From assembly GCF_006739205.1 (NCBI RefSeq), contig NZ_AP019720.1:992001-1056000 (forward strand): a stretch of 64,000 nucleotides of DNA, written 5' to 3'. The notes under the pieces are model-generated. The model ran no database searches. It was not told the origin of the DNA and saw only the letters and a program-made list of their open reading frames with translations. Below are positions 29,888 to 38,056 of this stretch, in pieces. Each line of letters starts with the position of its first letter. Within the stretch, counting starts at the first letter, position 1. Source of the DNA: Streptococcus mutans. Its GTDB lineage: Bacteria > Bacillota > Bacilli > Lactobacillales > Streptococcaceae. A program made the translations under genes and the position numbers.

Positions 29888-30542
29888 AAATTAATGTAAA
29901 TTCTTTTTTGCGTAATTCGAAAATAATATCAGAACTATCAGCAACTTCTCGTTCATGCGTAACAATAATCACCGTTTTCTTCTGCTCATGGGCAATCTTT
30001 TTAAAAATAGTAACAATATCTTTGGTTGTTGTTTCGTCTAGATTACCAGTTGGTTCATCAGCAATAATGATATTGTGTTCGCTAGCGAGCGCCCTCACGA
30101 TAGCAACTCTTTGTTGCTGACCTCCGGAGAGATGTAAGACAGGTTTATCTATCAAATCTTCAGAAATACCAACATTATCAAATAATGTTACAATTTTTTC
30201 ACTTGTTGTCTTGACAGATGAAATATCAAGTGCGGTTTCAACATTTTGTTGAGCTGTCATATAAGGCAAAAGATTATAGGATTGGAAAATGGTTGAGACA
30301 GCATTTTTACGATAATCAGTTAAGCCTTTTTCACTAATATTTTGATTATTAAGAAGGATTTCTCCTTTTTTAGGACTGTCAAGTCCTGCTAGAAGAGATA
30401 GAAAAGTAGTTTTTCCGCTACCTGATTGCCCGAGGATAGAATAGACTTTCCCTTTTTCAAATTCAAGATTGACTTCTTTGAAAAGATAATCATCAGGATT
30501 GTTATTGTACCAGTAACTGAGGTTATTTGTTTTCAATGTCAT
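29886..30542 (-). CDS. ABC transporter ATPase (MacB/LolD type)
   Basis: A 218-residue ATPase: Walker A GQSGSGKTT, Q-loop FQSYNLLPYMT, signature LSGGQQQR and Walker B IIADEPTGNLDETT, typical of the LolCDE/MacB/BceA group. It follows its permease by 15 bases. These systems move lipids, peptides or signal molecules, or couple ATP to wall hydrolases; no substrate clue is near. No two-component system is adjacent, unlike Bce-type detoxification loci. Confidence 0.88.
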   Translation of the reverse strand: MTLKTNNLSYWYNNNPDDYLFKEVNLEFEKGKVYSILGQSGSGKTTFLSLLAGLDSPKKGEILLNNQNISEKGLTDYRKNAVSTIFQSYNLLPYMTAQQNVETALDISSVKTTSEKIVTLFDNVGISEDLIDKPVLHLSGGQQQRVAIVRALASEHNIIIADEPTGNLDETTTKDIVTIFKKIAHEQKKTVIIVTHEREVADSSDIIFELRKKEFTLI

Positions 30543-30557
30543 AGAAAAACCTACTTT

Positions 30558-32066
30558 CTAATTTGAAGATAAAATGTCTTTTGGCTTCATACGAATAATA
30601 CCAATACTTGCCAGAATAATTGATAAAAAGGTGATCAGAAGAGCGATGGCACCAAGTTTAGCGATGCTTTCAGGTGTCTGTTTAACGTTTAGTTTATTAA
30701 TTTGAGCAACATTTGCCTGTGATGTGCCCATCATAGCACCAAGACCACCCCTAGAAGGAGGTTGATTTGATTTCTGACTATTAGTTTTCGAACCATTTTG
30801 TCCCGGACCAGCATCCATTTGTCTACTTTGTTGACTTGAAGTTGTCTGTTGAGAAAGAAGTTGATTTCCAACTGCATTACCAACAAAGTTACCAGCTACG
30901 ATAGCAATGACTAAGGAAACCAAAGTAACCATGAAAAGCTCTGCGAAAAATTGACCGATAATCTTTAAACGATTTTCACCGAGACTCATAAGCACGCCAA
31001 TTTCATAACGTCGTTCACGGATACTAAGAATAATAATCAATGTTAATATTACTGCACCAGCTAGGGCAACTAAGAGAACAATATTTTTTGAAAAACTAGC
31101 AACATTGTTTAAAGGTGTTAACATTTGTTGGTAAACTTGATCATTACTTTCAATGGTAAATTTTTGCGTATCAATCTTACTTTTGGCTTTTTTAACAAAT
31201 GATTTCATACTAGCAGGGTTTGATAAAGTATAAGTAGCAGCATCAACAGTATTGGTTTGACCCTTCATTGTATTTGCTGTCTTTAGATTGACATACAGAT
31301 TATTGGAAGGGTTAGATGCATTATTTTGTAATTGAGAAGAGGTTACACTTGAACTAGATTTATAAATACCAATAACCTTAAGAATATAAGTTTTCGCTGT
31401 ATTGCTGCTATCAGTAGTTACTTTGACTGTAAAACGATCACCAACAGCGAGATTGTTTGCTTTAGCTAAATCAGATTCAATAACAACGTCATTATCAGCA
31501 GTTTGACTTGTGATACCTTTTCCTTTAGTTATTTTGTTGGTACCACTTGAAAAATCTGAAACATTTGCGCTTGTATTGACGCCAGTAATAGTAAAGTCAC
31601 CAGAATCCATTTTACTATTTTGACCGCTGGGTCCTTCTGAATTGTTCGTTTTGCTATTAGAATCAGAAGAATTTGATGAACTGGAACTAGTAGATATAGG
31701 AGTGATACTTCCGGCACTGGCAGTTGTTGTTGAGGTATAGAGATAAGATTTAACACCAACCATTTTAGCAACAGTCTGAGCAGTTGACAGAGAAATAGGA
31801 GTCATCTCAAATTTCGGAGGTTGGTTATTGTTTGATTGGCTAGATGATGATTGCTGAGCCTTTTTCATCATGTAGTCGCGGCTGACCTGAAGATTGACGG
31901 TTGCTCCAGCCTCTTTTTTAGCATTATCAACTGCCTTATCTGCCGCAGATTTAATGGTAAGTCCAGCTAATACAAAGTTAAGAATACTACTGGTGACTAG
32001 AGTCAAGAGAGCAGTTCGGCCTTTTTTAGCCTTGGTTGCCAGCCAAGCACGTTTGATAAAATTCAT
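30558..32066 (-). CDS. MacB/FtsX-type permease with low-complexity extracellular loop
   Basis: A 502-residue FtsX-domain permease: an N-terminal span (about residues 18-40), a long extracellular MacB-like region (about 45-325), then three C-terminal spans with LSIRERRYEIGVLMSLGE between the first two. The outer region carries Ser/Asn/Gln-rich stretches (about residues 70-85 and 120-150) and another Gln/Ser/Pro-rich loop (about 415-450) between the last spans. These stretches are unusual. GGAGG precedes the ATG. Partner ATPase at 29886. Confidence 0.85.
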   Translation of the reverse strand: MNFIKRAWLATKAKKGRTALLTLVTSSILNFVLAGLTIKSAADKAVDNAKKEAGATVNLQVSRDYMMKKAQQSSSSQSNNNQPPKFEMTPISLSTAQTVAKMVGVKSYLYTSTTTASAGSITPISTSSSSSNSSDSNSKTNNSEGPSGQNSKMDSGDFTITGVNTSANVSDFSSGTNKITKGKGITSQTADNDVVIESDLAKANNLAVGDRFTVKVTTDSSNTAKTYILKVIGIYKSSSSVTSSQLQNNASNPSNNLYVNLKTANTMKGQTNTVDAATYTLSNPASMKSFVKKAKSKIDTQKFTIESNDQVYQQMLTPLNNVASFSKNIVLLVALAGAVILTLIIILSIRERRYEIGVLMSLGENRLKIIGQFFAELFMVTLVSLVIAIVAGNFVGNAVGNQLLSQQTTSSQQSRQMDAGPGQNGSKTNSQKSNQPPSRGGLGAMMGTSQANVAQINKLNVKQTPESIAKLGAIALLITFLSIILASIGIIRMKPKDILSSN

Positions 32067-32392
32067 AAGGATTCCTCCAAACTAATGATGAAGTCAGTTT
32101 ATGATGGTTGGCTTAAAGCAGGCTGAAAGAAAACTAAAAAGAGCCTTAAAATCAATGATAATAGGTTTAAAATTTCAAGAGGCTAGGATCAGAATGTCCC
32201 GCCTTTTTATTGTGCAGTAGTTTTTAGGCTTAAAACTTTAACAGTTTGGAAAGTTGTTGAAGTAAGAGCTCAGTAAATGATCAATTATAAAACCCCCACT
32301 AGGATTATGCACCTAGTGAGGGTAGCTTTTTTTGAAGGTGATTGACTAGCAATCATGGGGAACCATCCCCCCTATAAATAAAAATAGAACAA
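32067..32392. other. Spacer between the ABC permease gene and wapE
   Basis: 326 bases with the promoter region of the ABC pair (no convincing boxes) and the wapE terminator (32293-32322). A small GC-rich hairpin-like stretch (GGGG...CCCC) lies at 32354-32369. No gene seen. Confidence 0.4.
32293..32322. terminator. wapE terminator
   Basis: CCCCCACTAGG (32293-32303) pairs with CCTAGTGAGGG (32312-32322) with one mismatch; T-runs occur on both sides, so it may act both ways. Confidence 0.8.
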
Positions 32393-33916
32393 TTATTTTA
32401 AGGATTTTCTTTTTGAAAGAAGAAGTCCGGAAAGTAAAATCAAGCCTGTTCCTAAAGCTATCAAGGCTAATTGATTATTTTTTTGAACTCCTGTATCAGG
32501 TAGTTGAGCAGAAATAGAATTTTGGTCTTTATTACCAACTTCATCGCGATGAGATTTAAATGTTGCAGGAATAGCCTGATGAACAGAGGCTTCCTTTCCT
32601 TCTTGGAATCTATTATCGGCCTTGAAATTAGGGTCAAGATCTTTAGATGACTGGAATGAAGGTTTATCACTGTTGTGAGGAGTAGAAGCTGCATCAGGGG
32701 AAGTGCCTTTTTTTACATACCAAAAGGTAGTGTTAGGAAGAAACTTAACAGGACTTCCTTTATAATATAATACCCATTCTCCCTTGCCGTTTTTTAAAGA
32801 TGAAAAATCGTTGGTATTATCTTCGTTATCGTTACCACCAAATTCCAATTGTGCGTACCACATTCCCTTTTCATTATCTTGACCTGAAGCAAGACCTAAG
32901 CCCATTCCAGTTCCCCCGTCTGACAAAATACTGACAGCGTGTCCAAACGATTTGAGGCCATCGTTGGGGTCATCGTAAATATTAAAATAGTCAGAAAACC
33001 AGTTAAGCGCTAGATAGTAGGCGGTTGCTTTATCAGAGGCAAGTGTATAGCCTTCTTGACTTTTGGATTGAATGCTGCTATCCATATCCAAATGTCCATC
33101 TTCGGCAACCCAAGTTAAATTATTAGGGATAGGTAAACTAGTATCATGATCCAAGCCGTTTTTTTCATTGGCTTCTTCGTTAGCCCGATCTTGTGCGTAT
33201 TTTTGCATAACCTGATCAACAGAAGGCACAGGAATAGCAATATTATTGATGTTGCGGAGTTCTGTTAAATATTCCTTTAAGTATTTTGCAATTTCGTTTG
33301 CATTAGGAACGTAAGGAGCACTAGGATCATTAACCACAATATATTCATCCCTCACGCCATCATAGGTTACATCAGCAACATTAGCATTTTTTCCAAATTC
33401 AGTTAATGTCTTGTTAAAATTGGAATTGCCATAAGCATCTTTCGCACTATAACGAGTGTCTTGATTGTTGGTTGCGGCAGCAGTTTGTGCTTTTGCAGAA
33501 TTAACTTTCTCTTCTTGATCTTCAGTTGTAGCGGCTGATGTTTTTGAAATATGATCAGAGTCAGAGCGATTCGTATCAGCTATCGTTTGATCAATTTGAG
33601 ATGATGAGTTTGAATCATTTTGACTTACGATCTGTTCATCAGATGGGGAGGTTGCTGACTCTTCTCTATCTACGGTTGCGTCTGAGCTTTGAGAAGTTTC
33701 CGTTTGTTGAGGAGCAGTTTCTTGTTGAACGCTTGTTGTTTGTTCGGGATTGTCCCCATCAGCTTGCGAGACAGTCTCAGCTGCGACAGGCTGTTCTATT
33801 GTCTCATCAGCCTCGATTACAGTACCTGACGCAAGGGCAACAACTGTAGTCGTTAAAATAGCTCCACAAAGCCCAGCAATCTTACTTTTTCGTTTGCTAA
33901 AAATCTTCTGTTCCAT
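32393..33916 (-). CDS. wapE: LPXTG wall-anchored surface protein (WapE type)
   Basis: A 507-residue wall protein. A signal peptide occupies about residues 1-36 (KRKSKIAGLCG start, A-rich end). A Thr/Ser/Gln-rich linker (about 40-150) follows, then a CAP/SEC10-PgrA-like domain (about 155-395) with YAQDRANEEA and GHAVSIL stretches. The C-terminus has LPDTG (472-476), a hydrophobic span and the RKSLK tail, so sortase A anchors it to peptidoglycan. AGAGGAAA lies before the ATG. In S. mutans the homologue is reported in the VicRK/CovR wall-biogenesis regulon. Confidence 0.9.
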   Translation of the reverse strand: MEQKIFSKRKSKIAGLCGAILTTTVVALASGTVIEADETIEQPVAAETVSQADGDNPEQTTSVQQETAPQQTETSQSSDATVDREESATSPSDEQIVSQNDSNSSSQIDQTIADTNRSDSDHISKTSAATTEDQEEKVNSAKAQTAAATNNQDTRYSAKDAYGNSNFNKTLTEFGKNANVADVTYDGVRDEYIVVNDPSAPYVPNANEIAKYLKEYLTELRNINNIAIPVPSVDQVMQKYAQDRANEEANEKNGLDHDTSLPIPNNLTWVAEDGHLDMDSSIQSKSQEGYTLASDKATAYYLALNWFSDYFNIYDDPNDGLKSFGHAVSILSDGGTGMGLGLASGQDNEKGMWYAQLEFGGNDNEDNTNDFSSLKNGKGEWVLYYKGSPVKFLPNTTFWYVKKGTSPDAASTPHNSDKPSFQSSKDLDPNFKADNRFQEGKEASVHQAIPATFKSHRDEVGNKDQNSISAQLPDTGVQKNNQLALIALGTGLILLSGLLLSKRKSLK

Positions 33917-33937
33917 TTTTTCCTCTCATAAATAAAT

Positions 33938-33970
33938 TATTATTATTTTAATGACATTAAAATAATAATA
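33938..33970. promoter_or_regulatory. Perfect palindrome in the wapE leader/promoter
   Basis: Two 16-base AT-rich arms (33938-33953 and 33955-33970) face each other around one base, 22-54 bases before the wapE start. It could be an mRNA hairpin in the leader or a protein site. Confidence 0.55.
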
Positions 33971-34006
33971 TAGTTTATCATGATTTAATTTTATTATGGA
34001 CACATT

Positions 34007-34028
34007 TTTTTTACATTTCTGTAAAAAA
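34007..34028. promoter_or_regulatory. Second inverted repeat upstream of wapE
   Basis: TTTTTTACA (34007-34015) and TGTAAAAAA (34020-34028). On the minus strand the TGTAA words resemble VicR half-sites (TGTWAH repeats), a tentative link only. Confidence 0.4.
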
Positions 34029-34107
34029 TGAATACAATTAAGAGTATATCGACAAAAATAGAAAGTTAAGCAGTCTGACTTCAAGCTACTATGCCTAATA
34101 TATTTGA

Positions 34108-34136
34108 AAAAGGCAGGACTTTTGTCCTAACCTTTT
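34108..34136. terminator. Terminator of the flavin operon
   Basis: On the minus strand: AAAAGG-tt-AGGAC-AAAA-GTCCT-g-CCTTTT, an 11-bp stem with a small internal loop and T-run, 22 bases after the stop. Confidence 0.75.
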
Positions 34137-34157
34137 ATTGTTAAAATATTAATAAGA

Positions 34158-35414
34158 TCAATGTTCGGAAGCACCAGATGTGGCATCAGCAGCTGTTTCA
34201 TTGCTATGACTGCTATCAGAGGCACCGGAAGTAGCATCGCTACCTCCACCATGGCCACTGTCAGAAGCACCAGATGTGGCATCGACACCACCTGCACCAC
34301 CAACAAGTCTTTGTCCTGTTGTTTGTAGATACCAATCTAGCCAAGGTTTGAAATTGAAGACAATTTCATTGATTCCCGCAAAAGAACCATCATCATAATA
34401 CATGGCTTGATAATTATGCGTATTCAAAACAGCGGGATTTGGGCTTGGAATAAGGGTACGGACATACTCCTGATTGCCATTGCGCAATGTTCCAATAACC
34501 CATTCAACATTTTTCATACGCCCTGCAGGAAGCGAATTATGAACAGTAGACAAACGATTTCCAGACTGTTCCGGGATACGCTTAGCATACATGGTATCAG
34601 GATCTTGATGGGCGTTATTGTAATACAAGAATTGATTATTGTCATCCGCATAAGTCAACTCAAAAGGCATAGCTTTTAAGAACATATTGATTTGATCGAC
34701 TGTCAAAATACCATGATCAAGTTTAACATAAGCATCACCTGACACTGCACCTGTGATTTCAGCGACTTTTTCAACCCATTCAGGATCGTCGGGATCAACC
34801 TCAGTAATGGTTGTAGCAATAGGATGATTACAATCCAAATCTTCTGGTTCAATTGGTTTTGGTTTTTGCAATTTTGATACTACTCCAACATAGCTCATAA
34901 AATTATCTAAACAAGTTTCAAGGAAATCAACAGTTCCTTGATTAATAATATTACCATTGTCATCAAAGGCTTCCTTAGCTTTTCCAAGTAAAAATTCATT
35001 ACCAGGAAGAGTGTAGGCATTGACGCCGGGTGCGTCTAAAATTTTTCTCAAATGAACCTGAGCTCGGGATGTCCCTTGATCATAATAAGAAGCACCAACA
35101 ATCATAACAGGTTTGTTTTCAAAGGGATGGACTTCACAGGATAACCATTCCAAAACACTCTTTAAAGCGGCAGTAATGGTGTGGTTATGTTCAGGTGTAG
35201 CGATAATTACCCCGTCAGCACGTATAATTTTATTGTATAGGAGACGCAATTGGAAACTGTCTTTCCAACTCTGATCTTGATTGAACATTGGTACTTCATC
35301 AATTTCCAACAATTCTAGTTCAAATTTTAATTTAAATTGTTTTCTGATGTATTCTAACAGTTTGCGATTGTATGATTGTTCTGCATTTGAGCCTACAAGT
35401 CCTACAAATTTCAT
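34158..35414 (-). CDS. FMN-reductase/PAS protein with triple flavinylation-motif tail
   Basis: A 418-residue protein from the ATG at 35414 (AAGGAG upstream). Residues 1-190 are an NADPH-dependent FMN reductase fold (MKFVGLVGSNAEQSYNRKLL, then IIATPEHNHTITAALKSVLEW). Residues about 235-360 resemble the PAS_10 domain (FLKAMPFELTYADDNNQFLYY). The Gly/Ser/His tail contains DATSGAS three times (378-384, 393-399, 410-416). That sequence fits the D-x-x-S/T-G-A-T/S motif to which ApbE attaches FMN. No signal peptide is seen, so it is cytosolic. It is a paralogue of the neighbour at 35434 and downstream of apbE. The acceptor role is inferred. Confidence 0.8.
   Translation of the reverse strand: MKFVGLVGSNAEQSYNRKLLEYIRKQFKLKFELELLEIDEVPMFNQDQSWKDSFQLRLLYNKIIRADGVIIATPEHNHTITAALKSVLEWLSCEVHPFENKPVMIVGASYYDQGTSRAQVHLRKILDAPGVNAYTLPGNEFLLGKAKEAFDDNGNIINQGTVDFLETCLDNFMSYVGVVSKLQKPKPIEPEDLDCNHPIATTITEVDPDDPEWVEKVAEITGAVSGDAYVKLDHGILTVDQINMFLKAMPFELTYADDNNQFLYYNNAHQDPDTMYAKRIPEQSGNRLSTVHNSLPAGRMKNVEWVIGTLRNGNQEYVRTLIPSPNPAVLNTHNYQAMYYDDGSFAGINEIVFNFKPWLDWYLQTTGQRLVGGAGGVDATSGASDSGHGGGSDATSGASDSSHSNETAADATSGASEH
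34167..34283 (-). repeat. Three in-frame DATSGAS repeats
   Basis: Codons for DATSGAS recur at 34263-34283, 34218-34238 and 34167-34187, separated by 8 and 10 codons rich in Ser, Gly and His. Two copies share the DNA word GCACCAGATGTGGCATC (plus strand); the third has diverged. Confidence 0.9.
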
Positions 35415-35433
35415 CTTATTTTCTCCTTTTTGT

Positions 35434-36036
35434 TTACAGACTTTCCCAATTGAAATTTTCAGCTTCTTTATGTAAAAGTTCTTGGGCACTTGATAGTTTC
35501 TCGGTGATTTTAACAAAAAGACGGAAATCGTCAAAGATAGCATCAAGTTTTTGGAAAGTATCTAAATCATTAAGATTACCTTCTTTGTCAAATGCTTGCA
35601 GAGAGTGAGAGAGTAAAAATTCATCAGGAAGGACATTCGCTTTAATTTCTGGCGCATTAAGAATTTGACGAAGTTGCAGCTGAGCTCGAGATGAACCAAG
35701 GGTTCCGTAAGAAGCCCCAGTAATCATGACAGGTTTATTAAGAAGCGGGTAAATACCGTATGACAGCCAAGCCAGAGCACTCATTAATACAGCTGGAATA
35801 GAATGATCGTATTCAGGTGTACCAATAATTACACCATCTGCAGCTTCAATTTTCTCAGCTATCTTAAGTATTTGCTCTGGAACTTTTTTGTCTGCTGGTT
35901 TATTAAAAATAGGAATATCTTTAATTTCAAGCAATTCAATGTCAGCTTTATCAGCAAAATGTTTTTGCATGTATTGCAGTAATTGGCGGTTGGTGGATTT
36001 TTTTGAGTTTGTACCAACTAATCCAATGAGTTTCAT
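35434..36036 (-). CDS. NADPH-dependent FMN reductase family protein
   Basis: A 200-residue flavodoxin-like protein: MKLIGLVGTNSKKSTNRQLL holds the FMN phosphate loop, and IIGTPEYDHSIPAVLMSALAWL the isoalloxazine-contacting segment. It is a paralogue of the N-terminal domain at 34158 but lacks PAS and tail. It may pass electrons from NAD(P)H to free or protein-bound FMN. It starts 24 bases after apbE ends and 19 bases precede the next gene. AGAGAGG lies upstream of the ATG. Confidence 0.87.
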   Translation of the reverse strand: MKLIGLVGTNSKKSTNRQLLQYMQKHFADKADIELLEIKDIPIFNKPADKKVPEQILKIAEKIEAADGVIIGTPEYDHSIPAVLMSALAWLSYGIYPLLNKPVMITGASYGTLGSSRAQLQLRQILNAPEIKANVLPDEFLLSHSLQAFDKEGNLNDLDTFQKLDAIFDDFRLFVKITEKLSSAQELLHKEAENFNWESL

Positions 36037-36060
36037 ATGTGTGACCTCTCTTCTTTGAAT

Positions 36061-36996
36061 TTAATGGAAAGTGGAAAAAGTGTTTTTAAGACCATCTGAA
36101 ACAGCAAGTCGATTATCTCTAGTGATAATAATTCCTTCAATATGACTGATTTGATTAATTGTTTCCATAACAAACGGTATTGGTAAACCAAATAAACGTG
36201 TTGTCCAAATCTCACCATCAAGTGATAAGTCTGAGATAATACTGAGACTAGCCATTTGAGTTTCTATTGGATAGCCTGTATTTTTATCAAAAATATGGTG
36301 ATAATCTTTCCCATTAATCTGTAGGTGACGTTCATAAATGCCAGAAGTAACAACAGATTGACCATGAATTTTCACAATACCAATATTTTGGTTTCGTGGC
36401 TTTTTAGGATCTTGAATCCCAATATACCATAAACCATTTGAACGTTTTTTATTAGGACCATAAACCAAAAGATTGCCACCCAAATTAATCATAGCAGAAG
36501 ACGCACCTTGCTGTTTTAAATAAGAAATGACTCTATCAGCAATGTAACCTTTTGCCAAAGATCCCAAATCAATCTTCATTTCCTTTTGGGATAAAAAGAC
36601 AGTTTGTTTTTTCTCATCCAGTCTGATATTTTGAGGATCGATCAGTTTCAATTTTTTTTCAATCAGAGATTTGCTGGGGATATTGGCATCGTCAAAACCT
36701 ATCCGCCAAGCTTGCACCAAAGGTCCGATAGCGATATTGAGATTGCTTGGCTGCTCAAGGCTATGTTTTTTCCCAATTTTAATTAATTGGAACAAATCTT
36801 CTTGAACCTGAACAGGTTTGATACCTGCCAGATGATTGACAGCCATCAGTTCTGAGTCATCACTATTGGCACTGAAACGATGTTCGTAAGTCTTTAAAAG
36901 TTGGCAAGCAGTCTCAACAAGTTCTTTAGCATTGTCGGCTTCAACCATAAGATCAATCGTTGTCCCCATCAGATGTAAAGTTTGTTGTGCCTGCAA
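36061..36996 (-). CDS. apbE: ApbE-type FAD:protein FMN transferase, cytosolic form
   Basis: A 311-residue ApbE (older name thiamine biosynthesis lipoprotein). It transfers FMN from FAD to Thr/Ser of target proteins. Seen: IDLGSLAKGYIADRV (142-156), INLGGN (170-175), HHIFDKNTGYPI (233-244) and the metal-binding SDLSLDGEIWTT (255-266) with Asp260. There is no signal peptide or lipobox, so it works in the cytosol. The start is TTG with AGGAGG nine bases upstream. It is first in an operon with its probable client at 34158. Confidence 0.9.
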   Translation of the reverse strand: MQAQQTLHLMGTTIDLMVEADNAKELVETACQLLKTYEHRFSANSDDSELMAVNHLAGIKPVQVQEDLFQLIKIGKKHSLEQPSNLNIAIGPLVQAWRIGFDDANIPSKSLIEKKLKLIDPQNIRLDEKKQTVFLSQKEMKIDLGSLAKGYIADRVISYLKQQGASSAMINLGGNLLVYGPNKKRSNGLWYIGIQDPKKPRNQNIGIVKIHGQSVVTSGIYERHLQINGKDYHHIFDKNTGYPIETQMASLSIISDLSLDGEIWTTRLFGLPIPFVMETINQISHIEGIIITRDNRLAVSDGLKNTFSTFH

Positions 36997-37025
36997 ATTT
37001 TTCCTACCTCCTTTAGAGCTTTCTG

Positions 37026-37059
37026 ATTATATGATAGCGTTTTCTGAAAATAAAATCAA
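37026..37059 (-). promoter_or_regulatory. Promoter of the flavin operon
   Basis: On the minus strand TTGATT (37059-37054), 17 bases, then TATCAT (37036-37031); a second -10, TATAAT, lies at 37031-37026. The leader would be short and contains AGGAGG. Confidence 0.5.
37032..37045 (-). promoter_or_regulatory. CcpA cre site over the flavin operon promoter
   Basis: Minus strand AGAAAACGCTATCA matches TGWAARCGYTWNCW at 13 of 14 positions (only the first base differs). Its place between the -35 and -10 predicts glucose repression. Confidence 0.65.
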
Positions 37060-37077
37060 GCTTTAAATAACCGAAAC

Positions 37078-37263
37078 CTAACCTTTTTTCTTCATTTCTC
37101 CGTGAGGATAATAGGTTCCTTCCGGCATGTCGTTAATAAAAACGTGAATCGCTTCTTTAGGTGCTTTTGCAACACGAGATACTACTTCAGTTACTTCACG
37201 AGCAAGCTGGATTTTTTGTTCTTGGCTACGGCCTTCAAAAAGGTCAATTTTAACAAATGGCAT
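37078..37263 (-). CDS. 4-oxalocrotonate tautomerase family protein
   Basis: A 61-residue tautomerase: the new N-terminal proline (M-P-FVKIDLFEGRS) is the catalytic base after Met removal, with Arg12 and KAPKEAIHVFI as in DmpI/XylH. In streptococci its substrate is unknown. AAGGAG lies before the ATG. It is divergent from tdk and upstream of, but probably separate from, apbE (81-base gap with its own promoter). Confidence 0.88.
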   Translation of the reverse strand: MPFVKIDLFEGRSQEQKIQLAREVTEVVSRVAKAPKEAIHVFINDMPEGTYYPHGEMKKKG

Positions 37264-37421
37264 AAGTATAACACTCCTTTAATTTAATAGTTTCATTTTA
37301 GCATATTTTTGTTAAAAAGAAGATGACAATATGTCTTTTATTTAACAAAAAAACTCAGTGCGCCTTTTGAGCTTTTATGGTAAAATGGATAAGATATCAG
37401 TTTGAGATGGGGATGACAGTC

Positions 37422-37997
37422 TTGGCGCAGTTATATTATAAATATGGGACCATGAATTCAGGTAAGACAATCGAAATTTTAAAGGTTGCTCATAATTATG
37501 AAGAACAAGGAAAGCCTGTTGTCATTATGACGAGCAGCTTGGACACGCGAGATGGATTTGGTGTGGTGGCTAGTAGAATTGGCATGCGACGTGAAGCAGT
37601 TACTATTACAGATGACATGGATATTTTTGCTTACATCGAAAACATGTTTGAGAAACCTTATTGTATTTTAATTGATGAAAGTCAGTTTTTAAGCCAAAAA
37701 AATGTTTATGATCTAGCAAGGATTGTTGATGAATTGGATGTGCCTGTTATGGCCTTTGGGCTCAAAAATGATTTTCAGAACCATCTCTTTGAAGGGTCAC
37801 GTGAACTCTTGCTGTTAGCTGATAAGATTGAGGAAATTAAAACTATCTGTCAATTTTGCTCCAAAAAGGCAACCATGGTTTTAAGAACAGAAAATGGCAG
37901 GCCTGTCTATAAGGGCAATCAAATTCAAATTGGTGGTAATGAAACTTATATTCCTGTCTGTCGAAGACATTACTTTCATCCTCCAATCAAAGCCTGA
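37422..37997 (+). CDS. tdk: Thymidine kinase
   Basis: Phosphorylates thymidine to TMP. P-loop GTMNSGKT near residue 9; Walker [10 protein letters not shown]; thymidine lid with LEGSREL-like FEGSREL; zinc cysteines CQFC near residue 147 and the C-terminal C-R-R-H. I place the start at the TTG at 37422 (reads as MAQLYYKYG) because homologues start there and GGGG lies nine bases upstream; ATG at 37407 or 37413 is possible. An extended -10 (TGGTAAAAT, 37378-37386) lies upstream. First gene of a long housekeeping operon. Confidence 0.93.
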   Translation: MAQLYYKYGTMNSGKTIEILKVAHNYEEQGKPVVIMTSSLDTRDGFGVVASRIGMRREAVTITDDMDIFAYIENMFEKPYCILIDESQFLSQKNVYDLARIVDELDVPVMAFGLKNDFQNHLFEGSRELLLLADKIEEIKTICQFCSKKATMVLRTENGRPVYKGNQIQIGGNETYIPVCRRHYFHPPIKA

Positions 37998-38056
37998 CAT
38001 TTTTGACAGGAATGACTTATTGATGTATCAAGTCCAAAGAAAGGTTAAATGATAAA

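Noticed and set aside
34158..35414. Secreted location for the DATSGAS protein
   Set aside because: Neither it nor ApbE has a signal peptide; both begin directly with cytosolic folds.
36033..36221. Small minus frame overlapping the end of apbE
   Set aside because: It lies in another frame of apbE and has no family motif.
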